From NCBI GenBank assembly GCA_036971715.1, contig JAVHJL010000004.1, positions 3,472,001 through 3,536,000 of the forward strand: a stretch of DNA of 64,000 bases, given 5' to 3'. Source of the stretch: Arthrobotrys musiformis. Lineage: Eukaryota > Ascomycota > Orbiliomycetes > Orbiliales > Orbiliaceae. Position 1 is the stretch's first letter. Every line of letters starts with the position of its first letter. Shown here in pieces: positions 23,976 to 34,111 of the stretch. The position numbers and the translations under genes were made by a program. Below the pieces are notes generated by a model. That model saw only the letters and a list, made by a program, of their open reading frames with translations. It was not told where the DNA came from and made no database searches.

Positions 23976-25799
23976 CTAAGCCATCTCCTCCAGACTCGAC
24001 TTCTTCAGCTCCAGCTCCGCCATCAGCCCGTCAATCACATTCTGTATCCTCTGCCGCACAATCTGATTGTGCATCCCATCCCTCTCCCGTGTCTTGACCG
24101 TGATTGCCCGTTCCAGATCCGCCATCTCCTCCTTGAGTTGTAGCTTCTCTGCCGACATTCCCGGATCAAGGTCCATGGCGTCCCCGTCGTTGTCGTCATC
24201 TTCTTCGTCGTCATCATCGTCTTCGTCTTCGTCGCTCGATACCGCTGCTGCCGCTGCTGCCGATGATGTGTGCTTGCCGTTTGTTTCCGGCTGCACATGT
24301 TCGGTATCGTCCATCATTGCCGTCAATTCTCCCTCAAAGTCCATAAGATCCAAGGCGTTCTCGTCGCCTTCTTCCTCCTCTTCCTCCCCTTCTCCGTCCT
24401 CGTATGCCATATCCACCTCCCCGTCTGCATCCTCCTCTCCCATCTCAAAATTCATCGCACCCCTTCCGGCCTTCTCGTCCGCCTCACGGGTGAGGTCGGC
24501 CTCTGTCAACAGCTCGAAATCCGCACTATCACACTCCGCATCTAAGGCGAGTAGCTTCTCAACAGCTTCCTCGACCTTATCCATATTTCGGTTAACCGCC
24601 CTCTTGCGGAACCTCCGCCTCCTAGCCCAGTGCATCGGCGGCGTAACCCCATGCGGATAATTAATCAACGAATTGGGGGTCGCGTTCGACAGCGCCTGGT
24701 CTTCAAACAACAGCCTTTCCCCCACCAGCAACATTTGCGAAATATCCGCCGTTTTGAAGATATTCTTCCCCTTATCTATCGTTTTATTGCTCTCGATTAT
24801 ACCGGGGAGGTCGACCAATGTTGCAGAGTAGATTTTCCCGCGAACGTGGACGATGGCACGCCTGTCGTCTTTAAATTTAAACCACACGTCTGTCGATTTT
24901 CCGAATTCCTTCTTTTCGATCTCGGAGCGTAGGAACTCGCAGTCCTCGCCCGGTGGCATACGGAGAATGAATTGTTCTTCGATGGCGGGGTCTTCTTCCC
25001 TATCTTCAGCTTCGGAGTCGTACCCATACCCGATTGGGACCGCTCTACGGGTCGTTGTGGGGCGTGAGGCGCCGGACTTGAGTTTGATGATGGGAGTTTT
25101 CGGGGTTTGCGCTTTTGGAGAGTCGGTTGCTGCCGCTGCCGCCGAATTCTTAAGGGCGGAGAAGGTGGTTTTTAGCCGGATTTTGGGGACGGAGGGGGTT
25201 GCCCCTGCTGTAGAGGCGGTAGCGATCGCCGGAGATGGTGTGGAAACCTTGGTTTGGAGGGGTGGGAGGTTGGATAAACCAGACGGACGGGAAGAGGTGG
25301 TGGGAGCCGTTATGGGAGCTGGCGTTACGGATTGAGCTGTCAGCGCTGCCGCTGCCTTGGAGGTGCTCGGAGTTTGAGGTGTAGCAGCAGCAGCACTCTC
25401 CTTCACCGCATTTTTAATGGTGTTAACATTAAACTTGATTTTGATAGCCGGTTTCGCAGGCGCAACGGTTATAGAGGGACCAGGTGTAGGTGTTTCTGGA
25501 ACGGCCGGGGTAGACTGCTGTTGTTTCTTAGACTTTTTGGTCTCCTTCGGCTTTGGTGTTTGGATCTCTTTCAATGATTCCTTTGTTTCAACGGAAGCAG
25601 TAGAAGCAGCACCAGCAGAGGAGGCGACCTTCTTAGGTTTCTTATCCTTCTTGGGCTTCTCCGACGGCGCTGACCTTTGAGAGGTGGAGGTGGAGGCAGT
25701 GGCGGTGGAGGACAGGCCTCTTGCTTCGAGTTCGGCGAGGTAGCGGGGACTAACCCTCAGCTTGACGATCTTTCGAGGCTTTGACCTTTCGGGAGGCAT
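23976..25799 (-). CDS. TAF7: TFIID subunit TAF7
   Basis: A single-exon gene of 607 aa. The TAFII55 N-terminal domain lies at about residues 272-405 and includes EEQFILRMPPG, VWFKFKDDRRAIVHVRG and YSATLVDLPGIIESNKT. YPHGVTPPMHWARRRRFRK follows, the usual downstream block. Before it lies a long Ala/Thr/Pro/Lys-rich region with repeated KIKF and KIRL patches. After it come very acidic tracts and a C-terminal coiled coil. TAF7 binds TAF1 and controls its activity during RNA polymerase II initiation. The domain sits unusually far from the start because of the roughly 270-residue low-complexity extension, which is common in fungal TAF7. The gene is head-to-head with TAF3, another TFIID subunit. Confidence 0.93.
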   Translation of the reverse strand: MPPERSKPRKIVKLRVSPRYLAELEARGLSSTATASTSTSQRSAPSEKPKKDKKPKKVASSAGAASTASVETKESLKEIQTPKPKETKKSKKQQQSTPAVPETPTPGPSITVAPAKPAIKIKFNVNTIKNAVKESAAAATPQTPSTSKAAAALTAQSVTPAPITAPTTSSRPSGLSNLPPLQTKVSTPSPAIATASTAGATPSVPKIRLKTTFSALKNSAAAAATDSPKAQTPKTPIIKLKSGASRPTTTRRAVPIGYGYDSEAEDREEDPAIEEQFILRMPPGEDCEFLRSEIEKKEFGKSTDVWFKFKDDRRAIVHVRGKIYSATLVDLPGIIESNKTIDKGKNIFKTADISQMLLVGERLLFEDQALSNATPNSLINYPHGVTPPMHWARRRRFRKRAVNRNMDKVEEAVEKLLALDAECDSADFELLTEADLTREADEKAGRGAMNFEMGEEDADGEVDMAYEDGEGEEEEEEGDENALDLMDFEGELTAMMDDTEHVQPETNGKHTSSAAAAAAVSSDEDEDDDDDEEDDDNDGDAMDLDPGMSAEKLQLKEEMADLERAITVKTRERDGMHNQIVRQRIQNVIDGLMAELELKKSSLEEMA

Positions 25800-25852
25800 C
25801 TTTGCTTATGATCTTGGTGAGTTTGGTGGGTTTGTTTTACAGAGGTGGTTGA

Positions 25853-25880
25853 TGTGTGTGTGTGTGTGTGTGTGTGTGTG
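25853..25880. repeat. (GT)n microsatellite
   Basis: About 14 GT dinucleotides lie roughly 55 bases upstream of the TAF7 start codon, probably in its leader or core promoter. Length polymorphism between isolates would be expected. Confidence 0.85.
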
Positions 25881-26084
25881 GATTAGGAGCTGTTGTTTCG
25901 TTCAGCAATCTGGTTCCTGGGTAGTAAACAGTGTATGTTAGCGACGCCTCGACAGCCAGCACCATCGACAGCGAAAAGCAGCAACAGCATACCTCAGATG
26001 GCTGGTGACATTGTAGCAGCAGCTATTCTCATATCGATCTTGCTACAGATGTCGGCGATGCTGATGAGGTTGGTGGTGGGAGAT

Positions 26085-26300
26085 GATGTTGATGAGAGAG
26101 GTTGATGTTGATGAGAGATGTTGATGAGAGATGGATGTTGGTGTCTGATAGTTGTAGAAGATGGAAAGAAGCTTGTCGCGTTTCAATGTCTTGGCGTTGA
26201 TGTCTTCTCGCAGCTTCAAACACCATCAAACATCAACACCATCAACACCATCACCACCATTCATATCAACATCATCAACATCACCACCAGTCTCTTCAAC
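26085..26300. repeat. Complementary repeat clusters (potential foldback)
   Basis: GATGTTGATGA occurs three times on the plus strand (26085-26095, 26104-26114, 26117-26127). Its exact complement TCATCAACATC occurs at 26272-26282 within a CATCAACACC-rich tract. The two clusters could pair to form a loose stem-loop of about 200 nt, or bind a factor in both orientations. Confidence 0.6.
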
Positions 26301-26531
26301 ATCATCACCAGACGGATATCGAAATACGGCGATTGTGATATAGAGAATAGCATATACATCATATAGGAATCCGACAATGGCCCTCACCAGATCCAACTCG
26401 AACTGCTGTTTCTGAATTCATATAAAACCCACTTCGACAGACTTCATCAAGCATCAAACCGTCAAAACATCAACTACCACTCTGCCATATCGTACACTAA
26501 ACTACAATCATCATAATCGATAACGATCACA

Positions 26532-27469
26532 ATGGACTCCCAGGAACAATTCTACTTCTCCCTCCTCCGCATCTCCACGGCACAGATGCTCCGTCATGCC
26601 GGCCTGGCTGGTTCGCGACCATCTGTTCTCGATTCCCTCACAGGTAAACACCCACTTCTTCATCTTATATTCAACAATCACTAACAATCTTGGTTTTTTA
26701 CCAAAAAAAAACAGACATGACAGCCCGCTACCTAACCCTCCTAGGCTCAACCGCCCGCTCGATCTCCGAATCCTCAAACCGGCCAGAATCAGAACTCCCC
26801 GACATCCTCTGCGCGATGGAACACGTCGGCCTCCTTCGTCCTTTAACCCTCTTCAACGCCGATCTAGACGACACCAGAGCAATCGATAACTTCATCTCCT
26901 GGGCGAAAAGTCCCGAAATAGAGGAACTACGAAAGCTTGCCGGTGTGATCACTGTCGAAGTCGATGATCAGAAGGAGAGGGATGAGGATGTTAATGCTGT
27001 TGTCCCGGATACTACTCCCAATGCCGGTGGAGTGAATGGAGCTGGATCCACTGCTGCTACCACTACTGCGACAAAAACGGTGGCGAAATCAACGACGGCT
27101 GCGAAGAAACCGGCCGAAAAGCCAAAGGAGGTTGAAACCGACATCCCCATTAAGCGTGAGGTTGTCGATGATCAACCTACCCCCCTGATGATGGATATAG
27201 ACAGCGTGCCATTAGACGATACCATCGCGGCTACTCCCGGCCCTGCAGGAGCGAGAGATACAGAACCGCCCGGGGAAGGAGTCGAAGACGAAGGAGGAGA
27301 GGAAGGCCATGGAAGGGTTAAGCTCAAACAGGTGGATTGGTTTACTTCATTAAAAATTAAAGAAGATGCGGCCAGGTTTAAGGGCACGGTCCTGGGGAAA
27401 CATATTGAGAGAAATGTGGTCGTGGAGGGAGGTGATAGTGTGGACGTCGAGCTGCCAGAGTTATCGTAG
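26532..27469 (+). CDS. TAF3: TFIID subunit TAF3 (histone-fold protein)
   Basis: Two exons: 26532..26643 and 26715..27469, with a 71-nt intron, giving 288 aa. The Bromo-TP histone fold spans about residues 4-90: LLRISTAQMLRHAG, SVLDSLTDMTARYLTLLGS and DILCAMEHVGLLRP. TAF3 pairs with TAF10 in TFIID through this fold. A low-complexity Thr/Ala/Lys region follows, then the fungal TAF3 C-terminal block SLKIKEDAARFKGTVLGK. No PHD finger is present, as is usual in fungi. Oddly, the TAG at 27467-27469 is followed in the same frame by another 149 sense codons (to 27919). The real protein may once have been, or may sometimes be, longer. It is divergent from TAF7. Confidence 0.9.
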
Positions 27470-27919
27470 CGCGGTAACTCCTTACTAGCTCTATCGTCCG
27501 ATAAGGCGAGTCTAGTTCAGGGCGCCCCAGCTCAGGGTGCCCCTGTAGAGGGCAATTACAAGCCTAGGGACAGTGGGTCGAATGGTCATGCGAGGAAAAC
27601 GCCCGCCAAATCCAAGCTTCACGTCCCAAATGAGACGTACAGACGAATAACGAGGAGCATCACCGCTCGCGAACAGAGCCATCAGCCTGAAGAGGAAGAG
27701 CACGAAAGCGATGATGATAATAACAACAACAAGGGTGATAAAGTAGAGAATGGCCCTAGTCTCGAGGCCAGGAATGGCCCTGGGGAAGGCGAGGAAATCA
27801 ATCAGAAGGGCAATGGGGAAGGAGACCTCGGGGCAGGTCGAGATAACAATAACGAGCATGGGCGTACGGGATTATGGGGTTATGGGTTCGGTGTTTGGCG
27901 CAAGTATCAAGGGCACTAA
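27470..27919 (+). other. In-frame 149-codon extension after the TAF3 stop
   Basis: Directly after TAG 27467-27469 the same frame stays open for 149 codons and ends at TAA 27917-27919. It contains no ATG. The translation is hydrophilic and low complexity: VQGAPAQGAPVEG, acidic Glu/Asp and Asn runs, and a Gly-rich end. It resembles natural fungal disordered tails rather than random 3' UTR. I found no intron with good sites that would skip the stop in frame. It could be a recently cut-off C-terminus, a readthrough product, or chance. The minus-strand frame over the same bases is its antisense shadow. Confidence 0.45.
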
Positions 27920-30005
27920 ACTACTTTTTTGATTCGTATGATAAAGCTACAGCCCTAGCGGTTCTTCATGGCGTGGTGGGGTTATATGCTTTCTCATCGT
28001 ATGTATTTGTAGATACCTTTTTTCAATTAACTTTTATTATCTTCCCTTTGAAGTCTTTCGAAGTATGTCTTGTTATAATGTTAGACGACAGCTTATTCCA
28101 ACCTCACCCAACGCATCGCATGAAATTAACTTGCAACTTCATAACGACGCATACATTTTATGCATATCGATCGCTACCATCGATGCATCATGCATTAGCC
28201 CTTCAAGGTAATTTTACCAAGTGAGCACTTAGTGCGATGCAGTGGCATGGCACACTTACGAGAGGCTGGTTAAAACCCACCCCTCTCGCAGTCGCGATAT
28301 ATTTATATCCATCACGTTCCAACTCGTGGCTTAGCTCTTGAGTATTAATATTCCCCACACTGCACACGGAGTACTAACACATACTCTGTACACTCTATCC
28401 CAAAAAGCAGTTGGATTCCGGATTTCCCCCTTCAGTTCGGACGGGTTCCACACGGGTACTCGAGGATGTACTCACTACTTAGGCAAAGGCCGTTGGTGAA
28501 GATCGAAGAAAGAGGCTGTGACAAATAAAGTGACCTCTCTTTTCTCTCAGGAATACATTGCCTGATGTAGCGAATGTCCACACCAAGATTCTTGGGATCG
28601 TACAGGATTTACTTGGGGACTTGTATTCAATTCATTCGTCCGACTGTACCATACGTATACATGTATACTCTGGTATTGTATCTTATTGTATACAGTACCA
28701 TGGAAAATTTAAAGGGCTTGCTTGACATGTTGGAAATTTAAATTTAATTAAGGTGGTTTGATGTTGGGAGACTAGATTTCAATCCACCACCCCACCGATG
28801 CCTGCCGCCGCCGCTGGCGTGCAGGTTATACTCTTTTTATATCTGGCCCTGTTAGTATCGAACCCAAGACCTCTTGCCGAGATGGTCAAGAGAACCTACC
28901 TGGCACTAGTTAAGTTAAAACAGTGTGGTCTGACGTCCTGGTCCCTTTTTCTTGTTCCTGTCTGGGGGGTCGAAAAATAAAAGCCAAGGGTACCAGTTCA
29001 AGGTATTTGGAAGGTTATATATACTCCCGGGGAACTCCACTCTTTTTTTGCCTTTCATATTTTAAATATATTTTTTGATCTTCTTCGTTTTCGTCACCCC
29101 TGGAGAAGTTTTGTCTGAGGCTGTCAAAGGTTTTTGGAATTAATATCTTGGTCTTTCTTAAGATCCTCCTACTGTGCTTCTACCTATTTTTCCTTATACG
29201 TCTCCCGTGACATCCATCGGTAGAGTCGGCTACGCTACGGCGTTCTCGAACGAATCGGAACCGCTGCTATAGCTCTCGACGGTTCTTGAGCTTACAGCTA
29301 AGAACAGCACCTTCGGAATCCGAGCAGGGGTGGATTTCGCCTCTTTCCACTTTTGCATAACCTCAAGTCTGGGACAATTGGAGGGGCTTGTTCACATTCG
29401 CATTTTTTGATTCATCGGTCTCACTTGCAGTTGCAGCCCTGAATCAATAACCACCCCCCCCTCGCCTCGTGTTCAGGTTAACGTTCGGGGTGTTTTGGTG
29501 TTCGGTTCAAGCGCTGCTGCACTGTCATCCTCATCGGACTAACTAATACACATACGCCACCTGCGTGTTCGTTTTACATCGACATCCGGAAACATCCCCC
29601 CCAAGTAAAATCTCCGATCGCGAATCGTACGTACGTTCGTCCGGTTTGCTTGAGTCGAGGGGTGGCAGGTTCCTGTCGGTGTACTTTCCGGTTTCCGTCG
29701 AACCTATCACAGGCTCTTGTTTTTCTTCCTTTCTTACTTTTTTTTTACCTACCGGGTTATATTATATTAGATCTGGGACCTGTGCAGCAGTCTGGTGAAC
29801 CAAACGTTTATGCGGTGTGGAGGAGGCGCGGAAGTAATCGCAAAAAGGTGGTGCAAAGACAAAACTAACCCCACTATCGCATAAAAATACGTTCAGTCGC
29901 AACCCTTGGCCGGTGAGATTTTTTGGTTACAAAGCTTGAGCCTCTTACGAGGCCTGGGCTAGGTAGGTAGCTACCTAACTTGTTATTTTTTTTTTTTTCG
30001 ACCAG
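27920..30005. other. Intergenic, upstream region of the bZIP gene
   Basis: About 2.1 kb without a supportable gene. It mixes A/T-rich stretches with T-rich leader-like DNA toward the right end, ending with a T run (about 29986-29998) and the ATG at 30006. A tRNA-like box near 28857-28875 did not fold into a tRNA. The region probably contains promoter and leader of the bZIP gene. Confidence 0.5.
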
Positions 30006-30243
30006 ATGTCGAATCAACCTTATTCCCAAAATCCATTTGGGAGCGCCGGTCATCAGCAATTACCGCCTGGTCAGCAATTACAGCAGTATTATCAACAAAA
30101 GGCTAGAACACCGAGTCTTCCCAATGCGGGGCCGGGAGGAGGGGGAGGAGGGTCTTCGAGTTACTCGGACCAAGGACTTTCGCCCGGGCAATTTCAAGCC
30201 TTACCTGCGGACTATGGCCAGGGATTGTCGCCGCCACCTCAAG
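30006..30243 (+). CDS. Candidate alternative first exon, Gln/Gly-rich
   Basis: The frame from ATG 30006 encodes a Gln-, Pro- and Gly-rich segment (MSNQPYSQNPFGSAGHQQ, then PGGGGGGSSSYSDQ). It reaches a possible donor (CAAG|GTATTT) at 30243 in phase 1. An AG at 31096-31097 would splice it in frame into the bZIP gene, adding seven leader-derived residues before the Met at 31121. It may therefore be an alternative N-terminus of the bZIP protein, or a separate short upstream frame. Composition is protein-like and unlike the flanking leader, but there is no domain or homology I can name. Confidence 0.35.
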
Positions 30244-31120
30244 GTATTTACAGTTTACTACTTTTCTTTATATCTTTCAATTGTCTAGACTCTCGAATTC
30301 GATCTCCCTGGGGCCTCGTTTTAAATATACTCCAATCCAGCCCCTGGCACTTATGTGCATACGTGGGAAGTGCCGCAATGCGCATTGCATTTATTTTGGA
30401 CTGATTGATTGACTTTTTTTTTTTCCTGGCCCCGCTGACACACGTTATACGTTACGCCTGTCGTCGCCCTACATGTACCACCGCTCTGTGCTTTTTTTCT
30501 GTGTGTGTACATGTCATGTATCCTTTCAGCTCTTTTTTGCGCCGAAGGGGGGAGATTGACATGGGATAGTTCGAACGGGCTTGGGGATGTGCGGATTATG
30601 GTAGCCCCGCGAAGCAATAAGAACCCGTAGGACTATTCCTGTCGGGGCGGCACCATTGCTTCTTTTGTTTCTCCCTCTTCCTCCCTCCATAACGTGGTTG
30701 TAAACTTTCCCCGTTTCTTCACCTCTTTTGCTTTTCTTTTCTTTTCTTCCGACTTTCCTTTAAATTTTGGAAAATCGAATGTCTCCATCCTAGTCCCCTC
30801 CACCTCGTCTCGTTATCCGACTTCTAGCTTTTTATATATACGAACCCAAATCTGCCTCAAAATTTTTTTATTTTATTTCTTTTTTGTTTTAAGTTTTGCG
30901 CTTGCGCTGCGAGTACGATCGAGGGGAACATATAATTCGAAATTGATAACGAAAGATTGAAGGGTTTCATTTCGAGTCCATGATTTGATCCAATCCTCCA
31001 GCTTTCTTTCCTCTTCTTCTTCCTCTTCCCTCTTTCTTTCCCTTTTTCAGTTTTTCAATTTCCATCTATCAACTTTTCTGTTTCCAATTTTCTGGAGGAA
31101 TTGTAATTGCTTTACAAATC

Positions 31121-34111
31121 ATGGACTACAACAACAACTATCAGAGTCCGAATAATGTACTGACGCCGCCTGAATCTCTACCGGACAATGCAGGAGGAAG
31201 AGACGACCTTTCAGATGATCCGTCGAAATTGAGTAGGTTCTTTAAGGACATTAGTTTTGGAAATCGGACGACCAAAGGTACGTGTATATATCATGATTTC
31301 ATCTTGCATATTTTGAATGCATCGTGCCTTTTTTTCCCCCCTCCCCTACCTACTTACCCACTTGCGCGCCCCTCCCTTGCCCCACTCCGTTGGTTTTGTT
31401 CCCTACTAGGTATCTTTTTACTGCTTCGATTGAATGAAGCTCGGCGACGGGATATGATCCTGAGTATTTTTTCCCGTTGATTTTTCGTCTTGGTGTTTCT
31501 TTTAATCCCTCCCTTCATTTTCCTGAATTTGCCATTGTAAATCTTTCTTGGTTTACATTTCTTGGTTTCTGGTATTTCCAATTCATCTTGGTTTGGAAAA
31601 CGGGTATCCAACGTGTTCAGCTGCTATATAACACCCTTAGCTCAAGGTGGGGAGGGGTGTTTTCCAAATCATCAAGCTCTTAGCTTGACGTCGAACTGCT
31701 CGAGTGCTCAAACGGGTAAAGTGATTTGGAATTAGCGAAAAGTCCTTCCCCTTCGCTGCGGCGGACCAGCAAAAAGACAAATCTTTTTTGGGTCCTGCCC
31801 AGACCCTAACCGAAGCTTCCTTTCGCAGGGGGGGAGGCCAACGTTAAGTTAGCAGCTGAAATTTGATAAGCTTCTGACGACTACCGCGCCTGCGATACGT
31901 TTCGTTCTCCACATGTCACCTCTCCCTCGAGTCTAGTTCCTTCTTCCTTTACCTTTTTGTTTCAGAATTTCGAATTATCTTCTTTTTCTCTGTGGGCTTT
32001 GCGCGGGTATAGTTGCAGTTATTGAAATTCTAACCTTTGGTGGATCAATACAGATGGCCAGCCCGCCAAGAGGCGCGGACCCAAGCCGGACTCCAAGCCC
32101 GCGCAGACTCGACGTCAGGTATTTGATATTCCTCTTTTTCAATTCCAATTTTCTTTCTTTTCTTTTTCAGGACTTCGCGGATCGGAAAACTTGACCCCAT
32201 TCTGGATATCTCTCGCATTCAACATGCAGGAAAGGGATTTTGGAAGATGTCATTTGCGCTTTGATTTGCATGTATCCTTCATTGTTATTATGATTATTTG
32301 CTTTGGGGACGGAGCCTCTTAACGCGGCATTTGTTCCATAAGCAATTTGTCAAAAAGAAATCCAAAAAAGACGACATGTTGCAATTGTTCATGTTGTTTT
32401 CCGATCCGATCTGCTAGCCTCTCTTTCCACACCGTTTGGTGGCGTTTCCCTTTCCCCATCTGCTCCTACGTACGGGAAAGGGAAGGGAAGGGGTGGGAAC
32501 GAAAAGTATTTGAGTATAATGTCATTTTACGAAACAAGGCTAAGATTGTTTTAACTGTTGGTGTGGTTGCGATAATATATAGGAACTTAATAGGTATATA
32601 TGACCCCTTCCACCTTCGTCCGATAATTGTAGATGCATTCTCTCTTATTCCCTTTCAACCTCACCGCCCTTTTCCCAAGAGTTTGTCTGCCTTGAGCTTT
32701 TATAAAGTTCTTCCAGTGCATATAGAGAAGTAGCTTTGCCTTCCGCATACTGCTTTTAACTCTGCTTGGGGGTCTTCCCTTCACTTATACAATCGATCCC
32801 CATTGGTCCATCGAACATCATCCTACCCTGTTCCTTCGTTTTGTTCTAGAACAATATCTTCTTTTTTTTATTTTTATACACACCACTTCTATACACTTCC
32901 AAGGAAAGCTTAAGGCAATCTAGAAGCAAAGGCTAACCTCACCGCTCGTTACTTTCTTTCTTTTCTTTTTTTAAAAATAGACAAGCTCAGCGCACCCATC
33001 GGGAACGTAAAGAAGCTTACCTCAGACAACTCGAGTCCGAAATCACCCGGCTGCGCGAAGCCTTCTCCATAGTAACCAAGGAGAAAAGCAGCTTAACAAA
33101 CGAAAACGCCGAGCTAAAGAAGTATCTAGCCCTTCACGGTCTCTCTTGGCCGCCGGATCCATCCATCGATCCTACTTCTTCATTAGCTCCGGCACCTATC
33201 CCACCTCCTCCACCAGTACCATTGGGATCAATGCCTGGAATTCCAGCGTCGTTGGTTGGCGGTCAACCACTCGCACAGTTGGTTACCGCTCCTCCTTCTT
33301 CGGTTGGTGGTGCTAGCTTCACATCTCCTGGAGGACAATATGGACAACCGTCTTCGGCACTTACCACTTCACCGAATGTGAACGGTGCTTTCGATGCCAT
33401 CGGTATCGACTTTGTCCTTGCGTATGTCCCCCCCTCACTCCATCCTTCATACAAATGCCCCTATCATTTAGTCAATAGTGGGTAAGGAACTCCATATACT
33501 AACAGTGCAAGAGACATTTAGATTGGAGCGACCCTGCATGGAGCATATCCAGAAACTTGTACACGACTCACTAGAGGACCCCAACGGCGTCGCCATCAGC
33601 GGTCATGCCCTGATGGCTTCGTGCCCGCCTGAGTCGCACATGTTGGATAATCCAGATATCGACTGGGGGTCGAGGACGTACGATTTGCAACCGAGCGAGT
33701 TGAATATGTTGTTGAATTTTTCGCCGAAGTTGGGGATTTCGGGAGAGGTTACGCCTATTAAGTTAGTATTTCCTCCTTTTTATATATATCAGTGTATGAT
33801 GGGTGGTGTTAATATGGGGGTTTTTAGTGCATGGGCAATCATTCAGTCGCATCCAAACTTTTTACAGTTGACAAGACACGACTTTGCGGCGATCAAGAAC
33901 GAGTTGGTTCCTAAGGTCAAGTGCTACGGGTAAGTTATCAATCTCCTCTAATTATAAACATCCATCTAGTACATATATTAATTTCTCAACAAAATATAGA
34001 TTCGGCGCCGTTCTGGAAGAATACATGGTCGAAGACGCTTTAGATGCGGTTTTCGCAGCGAAATACGCACTTGCGAACCAGAGAGTCAATAACTCGCACT
34101 ATAGCTTCTAA
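31121..34111 (+). CDS. bZIP transcription factor with an 11-nt micro-exon
   Basis: Seven exons: 31121..31277, 32054..32118, 32583..32593, 32981..33421, 33522..33761, 33828..33929 and 34000..34111, giving 375 aa. The basic region is completed only if the 11-nt exon (GAACTTAATAG, flanked by ATAG and GTATAT) is used: RRQ + ELNR + QAQRTHRERKEAYLRQLE. This restores the N-x-x-A-Q-R core (about residues 72-90). A leucine-zipper coiled coil follows. The C-terminal block IDFVLALERPCMEHIQKLV, GHALMASCPP and FGAVLEEYMVEDALDA matches a Pezizomycotina bZIP family (Fcr3/AP-1-like in database naming). It is likely a nuclear DNA-binding regulator; targets are unknown. The first three introns are long (776, 464 and 387 nt) against 66-100 for the others. 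Confidence 0.88.

Larger units (their letters stand above)
25800..26531. promoter_or_regulatory. Shared promoter region of TAF7 and TAF3
   Basis: 732 bases between two divergent TFIID subunit genes. It contains a (GT)n run at 25853-25880, three near-tandem GATGTTGATGAGAG units (26085-26130), and a complementary CATCAACACCATC-rich tract (26221-26300). Both promoters and both leaders must be here. I cannot place transcription starts. Confidence 0.6.

Noticed and set aside
27512..27859. 115-codon minus-strand frame with hydrophobic stretches resembling membrane helices
   Set aside because: It is antisense to the TAF3 extension; the hydrophobic look comes from reading Glu/Asp/Asn codons backwards.
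28857..28875. GTATCGAACCCAAGAC, like a reversed tRNA T-arm
   Set aside because: The arms do not pair and no acceptor, D or anticodon stems could be built around it.
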